A stretch of 37,845 nt of DNA from Mycobacterium asiaticum. Lineage in GTDB: Bacteria > Actinomycetota > Actinomycetes > Mycobacteriales > Mycobacteriaceae. The first letter of the stretch is position 1, and each line of letters begins with the position of its first letter. Where the stretch lies: the NCBI RefSeq assembly GCF_001673365.1, contig NZ_LZLS01000176.1:1-37845 (forward strand), in the 5' to 3' direction. Of the stretch, positions 1 to 7,555 are shown in pieces. The notes below the pieces were generated by a model. The model saw nothing but the letters and a program-made list of their open reading frames with translations. It searched no databases and was not told the origin of the DNA. The position numbers were made by a program, and so were the translations under genes.

Positions 1-143
1 CGCGCAAGCAGTTCACCGGCCTCCAACAAACCCAGCCACTCCGGAGTACTCAACGCATCAAAACTCAACTCAGACCAGCGTTTTGCATAACTGCGCAGTC
101 CCTCGACCACCTCAGTGATCTCCTCACGACTGCTGGAACCCAT
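1..143 (-). CDS. 13E12 repeat family / DUF222 HNH-type protein, N-terminus only (runs off window start)
   Basis: Reading the minus strand from an ATG at 143 gives 47 residues before the window edge. They start MGSSSREEITEVVEGL and continue through LSFDALSTPEWLGLLEAGEL. This SREEIT...LSFDAL.TPE.L.LLE arrangement is typical of the N-terminus of mycobacterial 13E12 repeat proteins (DUF222, usually with a C-terminal HNH nuclease domain lying outside this window). It was too short to show as a normal open frame and was found by reading the edge directly. The gene lies 104 bases downstream of the sigma-factor stop on the same strand. Family assignment is from remembered sequence; function is unknown, and these genes often serve as repeats and phage integration targets. 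Confidence 0.72.
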   Translation of the reverse strand, partial: MGSSSREEITEVVEGLRSYAKRWSELSFDALSTPEWLGLLEAGELLA

Positions 144-247
144 ACCCGAATTCTAAAGACAGGGTCCGACAAGTCCCGTCCAGAAGACCAGCAGCACAAA
201 CGATTTCACAATGCCGCCCTATACCGGGCGCAGGTAGAGCCGAGCGG

Positions 248-1030
248 TCAGCCCGCCGCGGCCAAGTCAGGCCGATTCGCCCCGTTGCGCAATGTCTGCA
301 GGGCCTTTGCCAGCAGTCGCGAGACCTGCATCTGCGAACACCCGATGCGCTCGGCAATGTCGCTCTGGGTTAGCTCGTCGAAGAATCGAAGCTTGATGAC
401 CGTTCGTTCCCGCTCCGGCAGAGCCGCGATCAGCGGGCGTGCGGTCTGCACGCTGAGAACCTTGTCCAGCCCTGGATCTACTCCACCCATCGTTTCCAGG
501 AGTGACCCTTGCTCGTCACCGTCGCCTCTAGGCACATCGATCGACAACGTCGTGTAATTGCTGTTGGCGATCATCGCGTCGACAACCAGACCACGCTCGA
601 TTCCCAAGCGCTCCGCAATCTCGGAGGCATTCGGGGCCCGGTGCAGTTCGCGTGCGAGATCCTGTGTGGCAGTGGTCAATTGGGACTGCAAATCCTTGAT
701 CCGGCGCGGCACCTTGACCGCCCAGCCGTGGTCGCGGAAGTGGCGCCGTATCTCGCCGGTGATCGTGGGAACAGCGAATGCCAAAAAGTCGGTGCCGGTT
801 TCGACATCGAAGCGGTTGACCGCGTTGACTAGCCCGATTCGCGCTACCTGAACGAGATCCTCGAGGCACTCGCCACGGTCTCGGTACCGGCGCGCGATGT
901 GATCGGCCAACGGCAAGCAGCGTTCGACGATCACGTCCCGTTGCTGACGATAACCAGCAGACTGGGGGTCAAATCCTTGCAATTTGCGGAACAAATCCGC
1001 GACATCTGCGTACTCACTTGCCGATCCCAC
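248..1030 (-). CDS. SigF/SigB-family RNA polymerase sigma factor (orphan, no adjacent anti-sigma gene)
   Basis: Stress-type sigma-70 protein of 260 residues, close to the usual length of mycobacterial SigF (261). Region 2 is seen in LADHIARRYRDRGECLEDLVQ and FAVPTITGEIRRHFRDHGW. Region 3 follows, and region 4 ends in LPERERTVIKLRFFDELTQ with the helix-turn-helix IAERIGCSQMQVSRLLAKAL. The GTG at 1030 is chosen because GGAGG lies 7 bases upstream and the length then fits the family; the open frame itself extends to 1102. Classical mycobacterial sigF is preceded by the anti-sigma gene usfX/rsbW. Here the upstream neighbour is a PPE gene, so this looks like a SigF paralogue. A SigF-type promoter upstream (1092-1117) suggests autoregulation. 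The probable partner-switch control lies at 9.8-14.2 kb (inference). Confidence 0.9.
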   Translation of the reverse strand: MGSASEYADVADLFRKLQGFDPQSAGYRQQRDVIVERCLPLADHIARRYRDRGECLEDLVQVARIGLVNAVNRFDVETGTDFLAFAVPTITGEIRRHFRDHGWAVKVPRRIKDLQSQLTTATQDLARELHRAPNASEIAERLGIERGLVVDAMIANSNYTTLSIDVPRGDGDEQGSLLETMGGVDPGLDKVLSVQTARPLIAALPERERTVIKLRFFDELTQSDIAERIGCSQMQVSRLLAKALQTLRNGANRPDLAAAG

Positions 1031-1091
1031 AATCAAGCCTCCGACCGCGTGGTTGTTGGGGCGGGCTCTGGTCTGAACTCGACAACTTCTT

Positions 1092-1117
1092 GTACCCCGC
1101 AAGCCACGAAACGAAAC
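1092..1117 (-). promoter_or_regulatory. SigF-type promoter upstream of the sigma-factor gene
   Basis: On the minus strand the sequence reads GTTT (1117-1114), 16 bases, then GGGTAC (1097-1092). The mycobacterial SigF consensus is GTTT, 15-17 bases, GGGTAT, so this is a match with one change in the -10. It lies about 60 bases upstream of the GTG start at 1030 and points into the gene. Autoregulation is an inference from the match. A second GTTT (1112-1109) is too close to the -10 to serve. Confidence 0.62.
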
Positions 1118-1176
1118 CCCAGGAAGAGACCCAGGATTGGCCGCCGTGCTCAGTTGCGCAGGGCTGGTCTAGTGCC

Positions 1177-2337
1177 TCACCCAGCGGCCGGCGGCCGCGG
1201 CATGACCGTGAGTTTGACCCCATAACGCGGTATGGCGATGCCGGCACGCCCCGGCGCGGCTATGGGTGCGCCGGGCACACCCGGCATCCCCGCCTCGGCC
1301 CCTTCAGTCCCGGGCAGGGTCGTCATGCCGGAGCCCGACAGGGCCGAGACCGTGCGGACCGACGGTGCCGCCCAGCTCGGCGGCACCGACAGTGGCCCGA
1401 TGAACCCGGCCTGCCTGACCGCCGCGGATATGGCACTGCCAACTCCGCCGGTCTCGAGCGCGCTGACCACCGGAGCCAGACCCTCGGCCAGGGCCGGCAC
1501 CATCCCGGAAAAGTCGAAGGGTGCCGCGCTGCTGGCCCCAGCCTGCGACAGCACCGATATCAAAGCGGTAAACGCCGAAATAGGGCTGGTCAGGGAGCTG
1601 ACACCGTCGTTGAGGTAGTTGAGCAGGTCGAGCACGTCCGGAGAACCTTCCGCGACGAGGATCGCTCGAATTCCGGCCGCCCACTGGTCGAGTCCCTGGA
1701 CCCACTGGTTGTAGTTGGCCAGCAGCTGTGAAATCAGTTGCGAGACCGGGTCGGTCGCCGCTGCGGAGTTGGCTTGGTTGACCGCCGCATCCTGGGCGGC
1801 GAGTCCGGCGGGGTCGGTGTTCTCTTCCGGGGAAACGAACGGAGTCAACATCGAGGCCGCGGCGGAAGCGGTGGCGTAGCCGTTCATTGCGACGGCATCC
1901 TGGGCCCACATCTCGGCGTATTCCGCTTCGGTGGCCGCTATGGCCGCAGTGTTCTGGCCAAGCAGGTTTGTCGCGATCAGCAGCATCAGCTGCGCGCGGT
2001 TGGCCGCCACCAGTGGAGGGGGAACCGTCGTGGCGAATGCCTGCTCAAACGCTGCCGCGGCCGACCTGGCTTGCATCGCGGTCTGCTGTGTCTGCTCGGC
2101 TGTCGCAAACAGCCAACCCATATAGGGGATTACGGCGGCGGTCATTGCCTGCGAAGCTGGGCCGAACCAACCCACGCTTGTAAGCTCCCCAATCACCGAT
2201 TCATAGGTTTCGGCTGTGGTGTTCAATTCAGCCGCTACGGCGTCCCAGCTTCCCGCGGACGCCAGCAGCGATCCCGCCCCTGGGCCCGTGTACATCCGGG
2301 TGGAGTTGAACTCGGGTGGAAAGATCGAGTAGTCCAT
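1177..2337 (-). CDS. PPE family protein, PPE-SVP subgroup
   Basis: A 386-residue PPE protein, probably an ESX/type VII secretion substrate. The N-terminus MDYSIFPPEFNS carries Pro7-Pro8-Glu9, and the conserved helical PPE domain fills about the first 180 residues, with a W-F-G turn near residue 57. The C-terminal half carries the SVP signature (LSVPPSWAAP, near residue 316) that defines the PPE-SVP subgroup. The start is supported by AAAGGAG about 10 bases upstream of the ATG. No PE or ESX gene is adjacent, so its partner must be encoded elsewhere. It lies between the permease and the sigma-factor gene, all on the minus strand, with 146 bases separating it from the sigma factor. A tandem repeat upstream (2441-2462) may belong to its control region. 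Confidence 0.93.
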   Translation of the reverse strand: MDYSIFPPEFNSTRMYTGPGAGSLLASAGSWDAVAAELNTTAETYESVIGELTSVGWFGPASQAMTAAVIPYMGWLFATAEQTQQTAMQARSAAAAFEQAFATTVPPPLVAANRAQLMLLIATNLLGQNTAAIAATEAEYAEMWAQDAVAMNGYATASAAASMLTPFVSPEENTDPAGLAAQDAAVNQANSAAATDPVSQLISQLLANYNQWVQGLDQWAAGIRAILVAEGSPDVLDLLNYLNDGVSSLTSPISAFTALISVLSQAGASSAAPFDFSGMVPALAEGLAPVVSALETGGVGSAISAAVRQAGFIGPLSVPPSWAAPSVRTVSALSGSGMTTLPGTEGAEAGMPGVPGAPIAAPGRAGIAIPRYGVKLTVMPRPPAAG

Positions 2338-2440
2338 GGTTCACCACTCCTTTTGCTGGTTTTGGCCACGCTGACGCGACGGCGCCGGTGGCCGATGGTT
2401 AAAAGTGGCAAAGGGCCGCCAACGCCGATTGCGAACGATG

Positions 2441-2462
2441 TGATTTCTCAGTGATTTCTTAG
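2441..2462. repeat. Imperfect 11-bp tandem repeat upstream of the PPE gene
   Basis: TGATTTCTCAG (2441-2451) is followed directly by TGATTTCTTAG (2452-2462), 10 of 11 bases identical, and then by a further TGA. It sits in the 172-base gap between the permease stop and the PPE start, about 104 bases upstream of the PPE ATG. It could be a direct-repeat regulator site; nothing more can be said from sequence. Confidence 0.4.
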
Positions 2463-2509
2463 TGACCGAGATCGGGTGCCCGGCACGCGGGACAGCACGG
2501 CGCGGGGTG

Positions 2510-3982
2510 TCAGTGCGAGAACACGGTCAGGTCGCCCGGTTCGTGCTCCAGTACGTCGCGACGGAAGATCATCATGTACGCGAAGTACAGTGCGCCGGCC
2601 CCAAGTAACCCGGCCACGATCATCAACGGCACGCGTGCGGCGGCGGGGGAGAGCAGAATCACCAGCGCGCAGATCGACCAGATCAAGGCGGCAATCGCGA
2701 CCGGCAACTCGAAGCGCCCGATATCGAAGGCGCCCTCCTGGCGATCCAACCGTTGCCGCACCGCCAGATAGAGCACGACGATCATGCCGTAGGTCAGCGC
2801 CGGGAAAACCGTGCCGGAGGTAATCAACTCCAGGAGTGCGTTTCCCGGTAACACGGCCAGCACCGTGATGCCGACGACGACTGGCGCGATCGTGGCCGGG
2901 ATCGGAGTTTGCGTGCGCGGGTTGACTTTTCGCATCAGTCGGTGTGCCGGGAAGCGGTCGTCGCGCGACATGGCGAAGATCATCCGCGAGCAACTGGTCA
3001 GCGTCACCATGCCGCCGCCGAAGAAGGCAATCGCTATGGCGACGAGGAAGATTCGTTCGGTGACCGGGCCGAGTTGGTCGTGCATGATCATCGCGACCGG
3101 CGAATCGGCCGTCGAAATCTTGGGGATGCTGTCGATCGCGACCGTGAGGGCGATCAAGAACAGCATGCCCAGCACGCTGGCTGCCAGCACCGATCCCACG
3201 ATGGCGCGCGGGACGCTGCGAAACGGATCTTTGGCTTCCTCGGCCATATTCGCTGCGGAGTCGAAGCCCACCAGGGTGCCCAAGCCCACGATCATGACAG
3301 CCATCAGCCCGCCACCGAAGGCGAAGTAGTTCGGGTCGCCTTCGGCGATGCCGCGCGACACCAGGTTGCCGGCCGAGCCGTGCCCGGTCACCGCCACCGC
3401 GATCAGCAGCGCGACCACCAGCACCACGACAATGGTCAGCTCGATGCCGACAGCCGCCGAGTTGACCAGTGCCACAAGCCTTGTCGAGGCAATTGCCAGT
3501 ACGGCCTGTATCACCATCACCGCCGCAGTCATCAGCCGCGCGGTGTCCTCGTTGGGCGCCATGTTGAACAACGGCATCAGGCACGTGCTCGACATGGCGC
3601 TGTCGATCGCCATTAGGCCGGTGATCAGATAGCAGAAGGTAAGCCAGCCAAAGAACCAGCCGATCTTGGGGTTGGCCAATCGCGATCCCCACTGGTAGGA
3701 GGAACCACTGAGCGGGATGCGCGCGGCGAACTGGGCGATCACCAGGGCGACGAGCAGCTGACCGATCGCGGCGATGACCCATGTCCAGATGCCCACCGGT
3801 CCGGAGCTGCGCAGCAGGTCGTCATACGTTCCGAATATGCCGACCGCCACCGAGATGAACGCGAAGGAGACGGCGAACACCTGGAAGGAGCCCAGGGTTC
3901 GTTTGAGTTCGGGCTCGTAGCCGCAGTCCTCGCAGAACTCGTCGGATGATGCCGCGTCGGGCGCGGGCAATGCGTGCGTCAC
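2510..3982 (-). CDS. APC superfamily amino-acid/amine permease (ACT/GABA-permease type)
   Basis: A 490-residue membrane transporter with about 12 hydrophobic segments. The cytosolic N-terminus is followed by GYEPELKRTLGSFQVFAVSF and then a GIFGTY stretch, which is typical of the amino acid/choline transporter branch of the APC superfamily. IPLSGSSYQWGSRLA and GFDSAANMAEEAKDP are further family landmarks. The GTG start at 3982 has AGGTGG six bases upstream. The N-terminal tail carries an unusual Cys17-x-x-Cys20 pair. The gene is divergent from a TetR gene, and the palindromes between them could let the regulator control both. Substrate cannot be told from sequence; amino acids, GABA or amines are possible. 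The amine oxidases elsewhere in the window make an amine worth testing (inference). Confidence 0.9.
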   Translation of the reverse strand: MTHALPAPDAASSDEFCEDCGYEPELKRTLGSFQVFAVSFAFISVAVGIFGTYDDLLRSSGPVGIWTWVIAAIGQLLVALVIAQFAARIPLSGSSYQWGSRLANPKIGWFFGWLTFCYLITGLMAIDSAMSSTCLMPLFNMAPNEDTARLMTAAVMVIQAVLAIASTRLVALVNSAAVGIELTIVVVLVVALLIAVAVTGHGSAGNLVSRGIAEGDPNYFAFGGGLMAVMIVGLGTLVGFDSAANMAEEAKDPFRSVPRAIVGSVLAASVLGMLFLIALTVAIDSIPKISTADSPVAMIMHDQLGPVTERIFLVAIAIAFFGGGMVTLTSCSRMIFAMSRDDRFPAHRLMRKVNPRTQTPIPATIAPVVVGITVLAVLPGNALLELITSGTVFPALTYGMIVVLYLAVRQRLDRQEGAFDIGRFELPVAIAALIWSICALVILLSPAAARVPLMIVAGLLGAGALYFAYMMIFRRDVLEHEPGDLTVFSH

Positions 3983-4061
3983 TCAGCCACCTGGCCTTAC
4001 TGCACCGACGCGTGTAGGTGCGCACCAAACGGTACCGACGTTCATGGTTATTCCTACCGCC

Positions 4062-4078
4062 TCTAGAGCCGTTCTAGA
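4062..4078. promoter_or_regulatory. Inverted repeat in the permease/TetR divergent region
   Basis: TCTAGA (4062-4067), five bases, TCTAGA (4073-4078) form a perfect inverted repeat 79 bases upstream of the permease start. The TCTAGA arms contain CTAG, which is generally uncommon. It could be an operator for the permease promoter. Which protein binds is unknown. Confidence 0.4.
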
Positions 4079-4124
4079 TGTGAATGCGCTGACGCGTCGC
4101 ATGATCGATACGTCGCCAGCTCAG

Positions 4125-4160
4125 ATGAGACATCAGCGTCTCATATGAGCTACGATCGTA
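4125..4160. promoter_or_regulatory. Cluster of three palindromes, probable TetR operator
   Basis: Three inverted repeats sit in 36 bases. ATGAGAC (4125-4131), six bases, GTCTCAT (4138-4144) is a perfect 7-6-7 repeat. CTCATATGAG (4140-4149) is a perfect 10-base palindrome overlapping its right arm. TACGATCGTA (4151-4160) is another perfect 10-base palindrome. They end two bases before the ATG at 4163. This is the expected place and size for a TetR-family operator between divergent genes. Binding by the adjacent TetR is an inference. Confidence 0.6.
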
Positions 4161-4162
4161 AC

Positions 4163-4705
4163 ATGGCAATGGACCGTCAAAAAGCACTTCGCGCGGCGGC
4201 GGATTTCCTCGGCCGGCGGCCGAACGCGACCCAGGACGAGATCGCCGCGGCCGTCGGCGTCAGCCGTGCCACGCTGCACCGCTACTTCGCCGGGCGCGCG
4301 GCACTCTTTGAGGCGCTGGACGAATACGCGCTCGCCCATTTGCGCGAAGCCCTGAAAACCGTGCGCGCACAGGACGGCTCGGCCGCGGACACGCTGCGGC
4401 AACTGGTTGCCGCCTGCGAACCGGTGGCCGGCTACCTGACGCTCCTCTATGCACAGAGTCAAGATTTCGATGCCAACCAGCCCAAGGAAGCATGGGCGGC
4501 GATCGATGCCGAAGTGAAGGAGCTTTTCGTACGCGGTCAGCGCGAGGGTGAATTCAGACCCGAACTGAATGCTTTCTGGTTGACCGAGGCGCTTTTCCAA
4601 CTGCTCGCGGGCGCGGCTTGGGTGGTCCAGGTCGGGGGAGCAGGACGCCTCGAGTTCACCGACATGGTGACCGACCTGATGCTGCATGGGGTGGCCCGAC
4701 CATGA
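4163..4705 (+). CDS. TetR/AcrR family transcriptional regulator
   Basis: A 180-residue one-domain-plus-ligand-pocket repressor. The N-terminal helix-turn-helix is clear: ATQDEIAAAVGVSRATLHRY followed by FAGRAALFEALDEYAL. The C-terminal part is a helical ligand domain. An ATG at 4145 would add six residues, but it lies inside the palindrome cluster, so the ATG at 4163 (or 4169) is preferred. No clear Shine-Dalgarno sequence precedes any of them, and a leaderless mRNA is possible. The stop overlaps the start of the DHA2 exporter gene by four bases (ATGA), which argues for one transcript and for the usual repressor-efflux pairing. The divergent amino-acid permease may also be under its control (inference). 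Confidence 0.9.
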   Translation: MAMDRQKALRAAADFLGRRPNATQDEIAAAVGVSRATLHRYFAGRAALFEALDEYALAHLREALKTVRAQDGSAADTLRQLVAACEPVAGYLTLLYAQSQDFDANQPKEAWAAIDAEVKELFVRGQREGEFRPELNAFWLTEALFQLLAGAAWVVQVGGAGRLEFTDMVTDLMLHGVARP

Positions 4706-6357
4706 TGCGGGCTTGGTCGGCGCTGGGTGTGCTCACCCTTGCGGTGTTGCTGATCGGAGTCGATGGCACGGTTCTGGCCCTGGCTATCCCCTTCATCGCC
4801 AAGGATCTTGGAGCCACCGCAACGCAGGTGCTGTGGATCGGCGACATCTACTCATTCATGCTGGCGGGTCTGCTCATCACCATGGGCGGCCTTGGCGACC
4901 GTATCGGCCACAAAAGGCTGCTGCTCTGTGGTGCAACGGGTTTCGCTGTGGCATCGGTCGTGACCGCGTATGCCCAGACCCCGGAAATGCTCATCGGCGC
5001 GCGTGCGCTGCTGGGCATCGCGGGGGCGACGTTGGCGCCCTCGACGCTTGCGCTGATCCGCATCCTATTCACGCGACCAAGGCAACGCAGTGTGGCAGTG
5101 GGCATCTGGGCGTCCGCGTTCTCGGCGGGTGCCGCGCTGGGCCCCGCACTGGGCGGGCTGCTGCTCGAGCAGTTCTGGTGGGGCTCGGTCTTTTTGATCA
5201 ATGTCCCGGTGAGCTTCCTGCTCCTGGTTGGCGGAGCGGTGTTGTTGCCGGGCCACCAGAACCTGGCGGTAGGGCCGTGGGATCTGCCCAGCGTCGGGTT
5301 GTCACTGTTGGGCATGCTCGGCGCGGTCTACGCCGTAAAGGAAGCGATGGCCGGTGGGTTTGGCCTCGGTGTCTTGACGGTGGGAATCGTCGGGGCCGCG
5401 ACACTGGCGCTGTTCGTCCGTCGCCAACTTCGACTCCCGACCCCGCTGGTTGAACTGCGGTTTTTCCGAAGTCGCATTTTCTCGGGGGTGCTCGTCGCCA
5501 ACCTGCTCGCAGTACTCGGCCTTTCCGGTGTCGTCTACTTCATGTCGCAGTTCTTTCAGCTCGTACTCGAATATCGCCCACTGCAGGCCGGGCTGGCTGA
5601 GCTGCCGGCAGCAGTGAGTGCAACCTTGTTCGGCGTGCTGGCCGGCGTGGCGATCCGCTATTCGTCGCAGCGCGTAGTTCTTACGGTCGGGCTAGGTTTG
5701 GTTGGATTTGCGATGGCCGCGCTGACTCTGATCACACCGGCTACCGCCTACCTGTATTTGGGCGTCGCCCTCTTCATCCTCGGCACCGGCCTCGGGTTGG
5801 CATTTACCGCGGCCAGCGACGTGATCCTGACCAGCGTTCCGCCGGAGCGCGCGGGCGCCGCCGCGGCGATGTCGGAGACCGGTTACGAACTGGGCATGGC
5901 GTTGGGCATCGCGCTGCTTGGCTCCATCGTGACGAGTGTGTACCACGTTCGGGCAGAAGAGGATTCGCTTACCGAGACCATTCAGTCGGCACAACACTTG
6001 CCCGGCGAACAAGCATTGGCGACGGTAACCGCAGCCAAGGAAGCTTTCAGCAGCGGCCTGTCCGTCGCCGCGGGCGTCGGGTCGGCATTGCTGTTGGCGT
6101 CCGCGGTAGCGATATGGGTGTTGCTAAGGCCGGCGAGTCGCGATAAAGGCGACGACGAGAAGTGGCCCGCCGCTGGGCATTTGGACACCCGGGTTGCTAC
6201 GCGGTCGCCTGCCGCCGACATTACGGCCGAAGCCCGCACATCACTTGCGCGGCCGGGTAGGTTGAGGACATGCAGTCGTCGTGGCGTGAGCGCCGGAACC
6301 TCAGAAATGAGGAACTCGCGCGTCGGCGATCAGAACTCAAGAGCGGTATGCCCGTGA
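4702..6357 (+). CDS. MFS transporter, DHA2 (EmrB/QacA-type, 14-TM) drug efflux family
   Basis: Proton-driven exporter of 551 residues. Motif A is seen as GDRIGHKR (residues 65-72) and the antiporter motif C as GPALGG (147-152). The first helix carries VLLIGVDGTVLALAIP, as in DHA2 proteins. The ATG at 4702 overlaps the TetR stop, so the two are translationally coupled. The last ~60 residues after the final helix are hydrophilic and look unlike a transporter tail (for example ARPGRLRTCSRRG). The frame runs 88 bases into the next gene before stopping at 6357, which suggests that an original stop was lost or a frameshift occurred near the end. Substrate unknown; probably a toxic compound sensed by the TetR. 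Confidence 0.9.
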   Translation: MMRAWSALGVLTLAVLLIGVDGTVLALAIPFIAKDLGATATQVLWIGDIYSFMLAGLLITMGGLGDRIGHKRLLLCGATGFAVASVVTAYAQTPEMLIGARALLGIAGATLAPSTLALIRILFTRPRQRSVAVGIWASAFSAGAALGPALGGLLLEQFWWGSVFLINVPVSFLLLVGGAVLLPGHQNLAVGPWDLPSVGLSLLGMLGAVYAVKEAMAGGFGLGVLTVGIVGAATLALFVRRQLRLPTPLVELRFFRSRIFSGVLVANLLAVLGLSGVVYFMSQFFQLVLEYRPLQAGLAELPAAVSATLFGVLAGVAIRYSSQRVVLTVGLGLVGFAMAALTLITPATAYLYLGVALFILGTGLGLAFTAASDVILTSVPPERAGAAAAMSETGYELGMALGIALLGSIVTSVYHVRAEEDSLTETIQSAQHLPGEQALATVTAAKEAFSSGLSVAAGVGSALLLASAVAIWVLLRPASRDKGDDEKWPAAGHLDTRVATRSPAADITAEARTSLARPGRLRTCSRRGVSAGTSEMRNSRVGDQNSRAVCP

Positions 6358-6650
6358 CCGCCGACGACGTGCAGCGTGCCGCGGAGCATTCCGAGGCGGC
6401 GCATGCAAGCGCCGCCAATGCTCATCGCTCCGCGAGTCGTCTGCACGAGCAGGCAGCCGCAATACACGAGGAGGCCGCCGAGACTCATGATCGCGCCCGA
6501 GCCGCCGGCGTCGGCGATGCCGAAACTCATCGGCGGGCAGCGCAGGAGCATCGTGAGGCCGCCCGGCGAGATCGTCTGGCCGCGGAGGAAGACTTGAAAG
6601 AGGCCGAAACTGACGACCACGCGGGTACTGACCGATCCGGATATGCGTGA
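6270..6650 (+). CDS. Small Ala/His-rich helical protein with heptad histidine ladder (unknown function)
   Basis: A 126-residue hydrophilic protein, predicted almost wholly helical or coiled coil, rich in Ala, Glu, Arg and His. His residues fall at 45, 52, 59, 66, 73, 87 and 94, all in one exact seven-residue register with only position 80 (Gly) missing; typical segments are LHEQAAAIHEEAAETH. There is no signal peptide or membrane segment. The ATG at 6270 overlaps the exporter's tail by 88 bases. The ATG at 6348 would start the protein at MPVTADDVQRAAEH, cut the overlap to 10 bases and keep the whole ladder. The stop overlaps the next gene's GTG (GTGA). I do not recognise the family; a metal-binding or self-assembling helix is only a guess. 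Confidence 0.72.
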   Translation: MQSSWRERRNLRNEELARRRSELKSGMPVTADDVQRAAEHSEAAHASAANAHRSASRLHEQAAAIHEEAAETHDRARAAGVGDAETHRRAAQEHREAARRDRLAAEEDLKEAETDDHAGTDRSGYA

Positions 6651-7555
6651 GCTCAAACAGCACTGACCGCGAAGTCGAAGCAATCGACACGATGCTGGCC
6701 GAGATCGGCCTCGACTCGATTGTCGACGTTCACACCCACTTCATGCCCAAGCAGGTGATGGACAAGGTCTGGGCCTACTTCGACCGGGCCGGGCCGTTGA
6801 CCGGCAGACGCTGGCCGATCGCGTACCGCCTCGACGAAAGCCAACGGGTGCAGCGACTTCGGGACTTCGGTGTCGCGGCGTTCACCTCGTTGGTGTACCC
6901 CCACAAACCCGACATGGCCGAGTGGCTCAACGCGTGGGCGGCGGAATTTGCCGCTGCGACAACGCAATGCATTCATACCGCGACGTTCTTTCCCGAGCCG
7001 TCGGCGCCCGCGTACGTGCGTCGGGCAATAGCGCACGGGGCGAAGGTGTTCAAGGCGCACGTCCAGGTGGGTGGTTACTCGCCCACCGACCCCCAGCTGG
7101 AACCGGTGTGGGCCGTGTTGGAAGAGGCCCAGATTCCCACCGTCATCCACGCCGGATCAGGCCCGGCGCCAGGCGAATTCACTGGCCCGTCGCCGGTTGC
7201 CGAAGTCCTGCACCGGCATCCGGCGCTGAAGCTGATCATCGCGCACATGGGCATGCCCGAGTACCGAGAGTTCATCGAGCTCGCCTACCGTTATGCGGGC
7301 GTCTATCTGGACACCACGATGGTGTTCACCGACTTCACCGAAGCAATGCATCCCTTTCCCGGCGGTGCGATCGCTGACCTTGCCGGGCTGGCGGACAAGG
7401 TGTTGTTCGGCAGCGATTTTCCCAATATCCCTTATCCGTACCAGCACGCGGTCGAATCGATCACTCGGCTCGGCCTCGGCGCTCAGTGGTGTCGAAAGGT
7501 GTTGTACTCCAACGCTGCCGACCTCCTGTTGCACGACACGAGGGGGAGCCGATGA
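6647..7555 (+). CDS. Metal-dependent amidohydrolase (amidohydrolase_2 / ACMSD-like TIM barrel)
   Basis: A 302-residue TIM-barrel hydrolase or decarboxylase of the amidohydrolase_2 family. Likely metal and catalytic residues are His29 and His31 in DVHTHF, Lys136/His138 in FKAHVQVGGY, His168 in VIHAGSG, His200 in IIAHMGMPEY and Asp257 in FGSDFPN. No signal peptide, so cytosolic. The GTG at 6647 overlaps the previous stop (GTGA); an ATG at 6692, just before LAEIGLDSIVDVH, is a possible shorter start. The stop overlaps the DUF1345 gene (ATGA). Family members hydrolyse or decarboxylate small ring or lactone-like compounds. The substrate here cannot be told. Confidence 0.9.
   Translation: MSSNSTDREVEAIDTMLAEIGLDSIVDVHTHFMPKQVMDKVWAYFDRAGPLTGRRWPIAYRLDESQRVQRLRDFGVAAFTSLVYPHKPDMAEWLNAWAAEFAAATTQCIHTATFFPEPSAPAYVRRAIAHGAKVFKAHVQVGGYSPTDPQLEPVWAVLEEAQIPTVIHAGSGPAPGEFTGPSPVAEVLHRHPALKLIIAHMGMPEYREFIELAYRYAGVYLDTTMVFTDFTEAMHPFPGGAIADLAGLADKVLFGSDFPNIPYPYQHAVESITRLGLGAQWCRKVLYSNAADLLLHDTRGSR

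Noticed and set aside
142..147. GGGTAT overlapping the start of the 13E12 fragment, as a SigF -10
   Set aside because: No GTTT lies 15-17 bases upstream; the nearest is over 40 bases away.
2448..3782. 444-aa minus-strand frame overlapping the permease
   Set aside because: Arg-rich, no membrane segments; it is the shifted frame of the APC permease.
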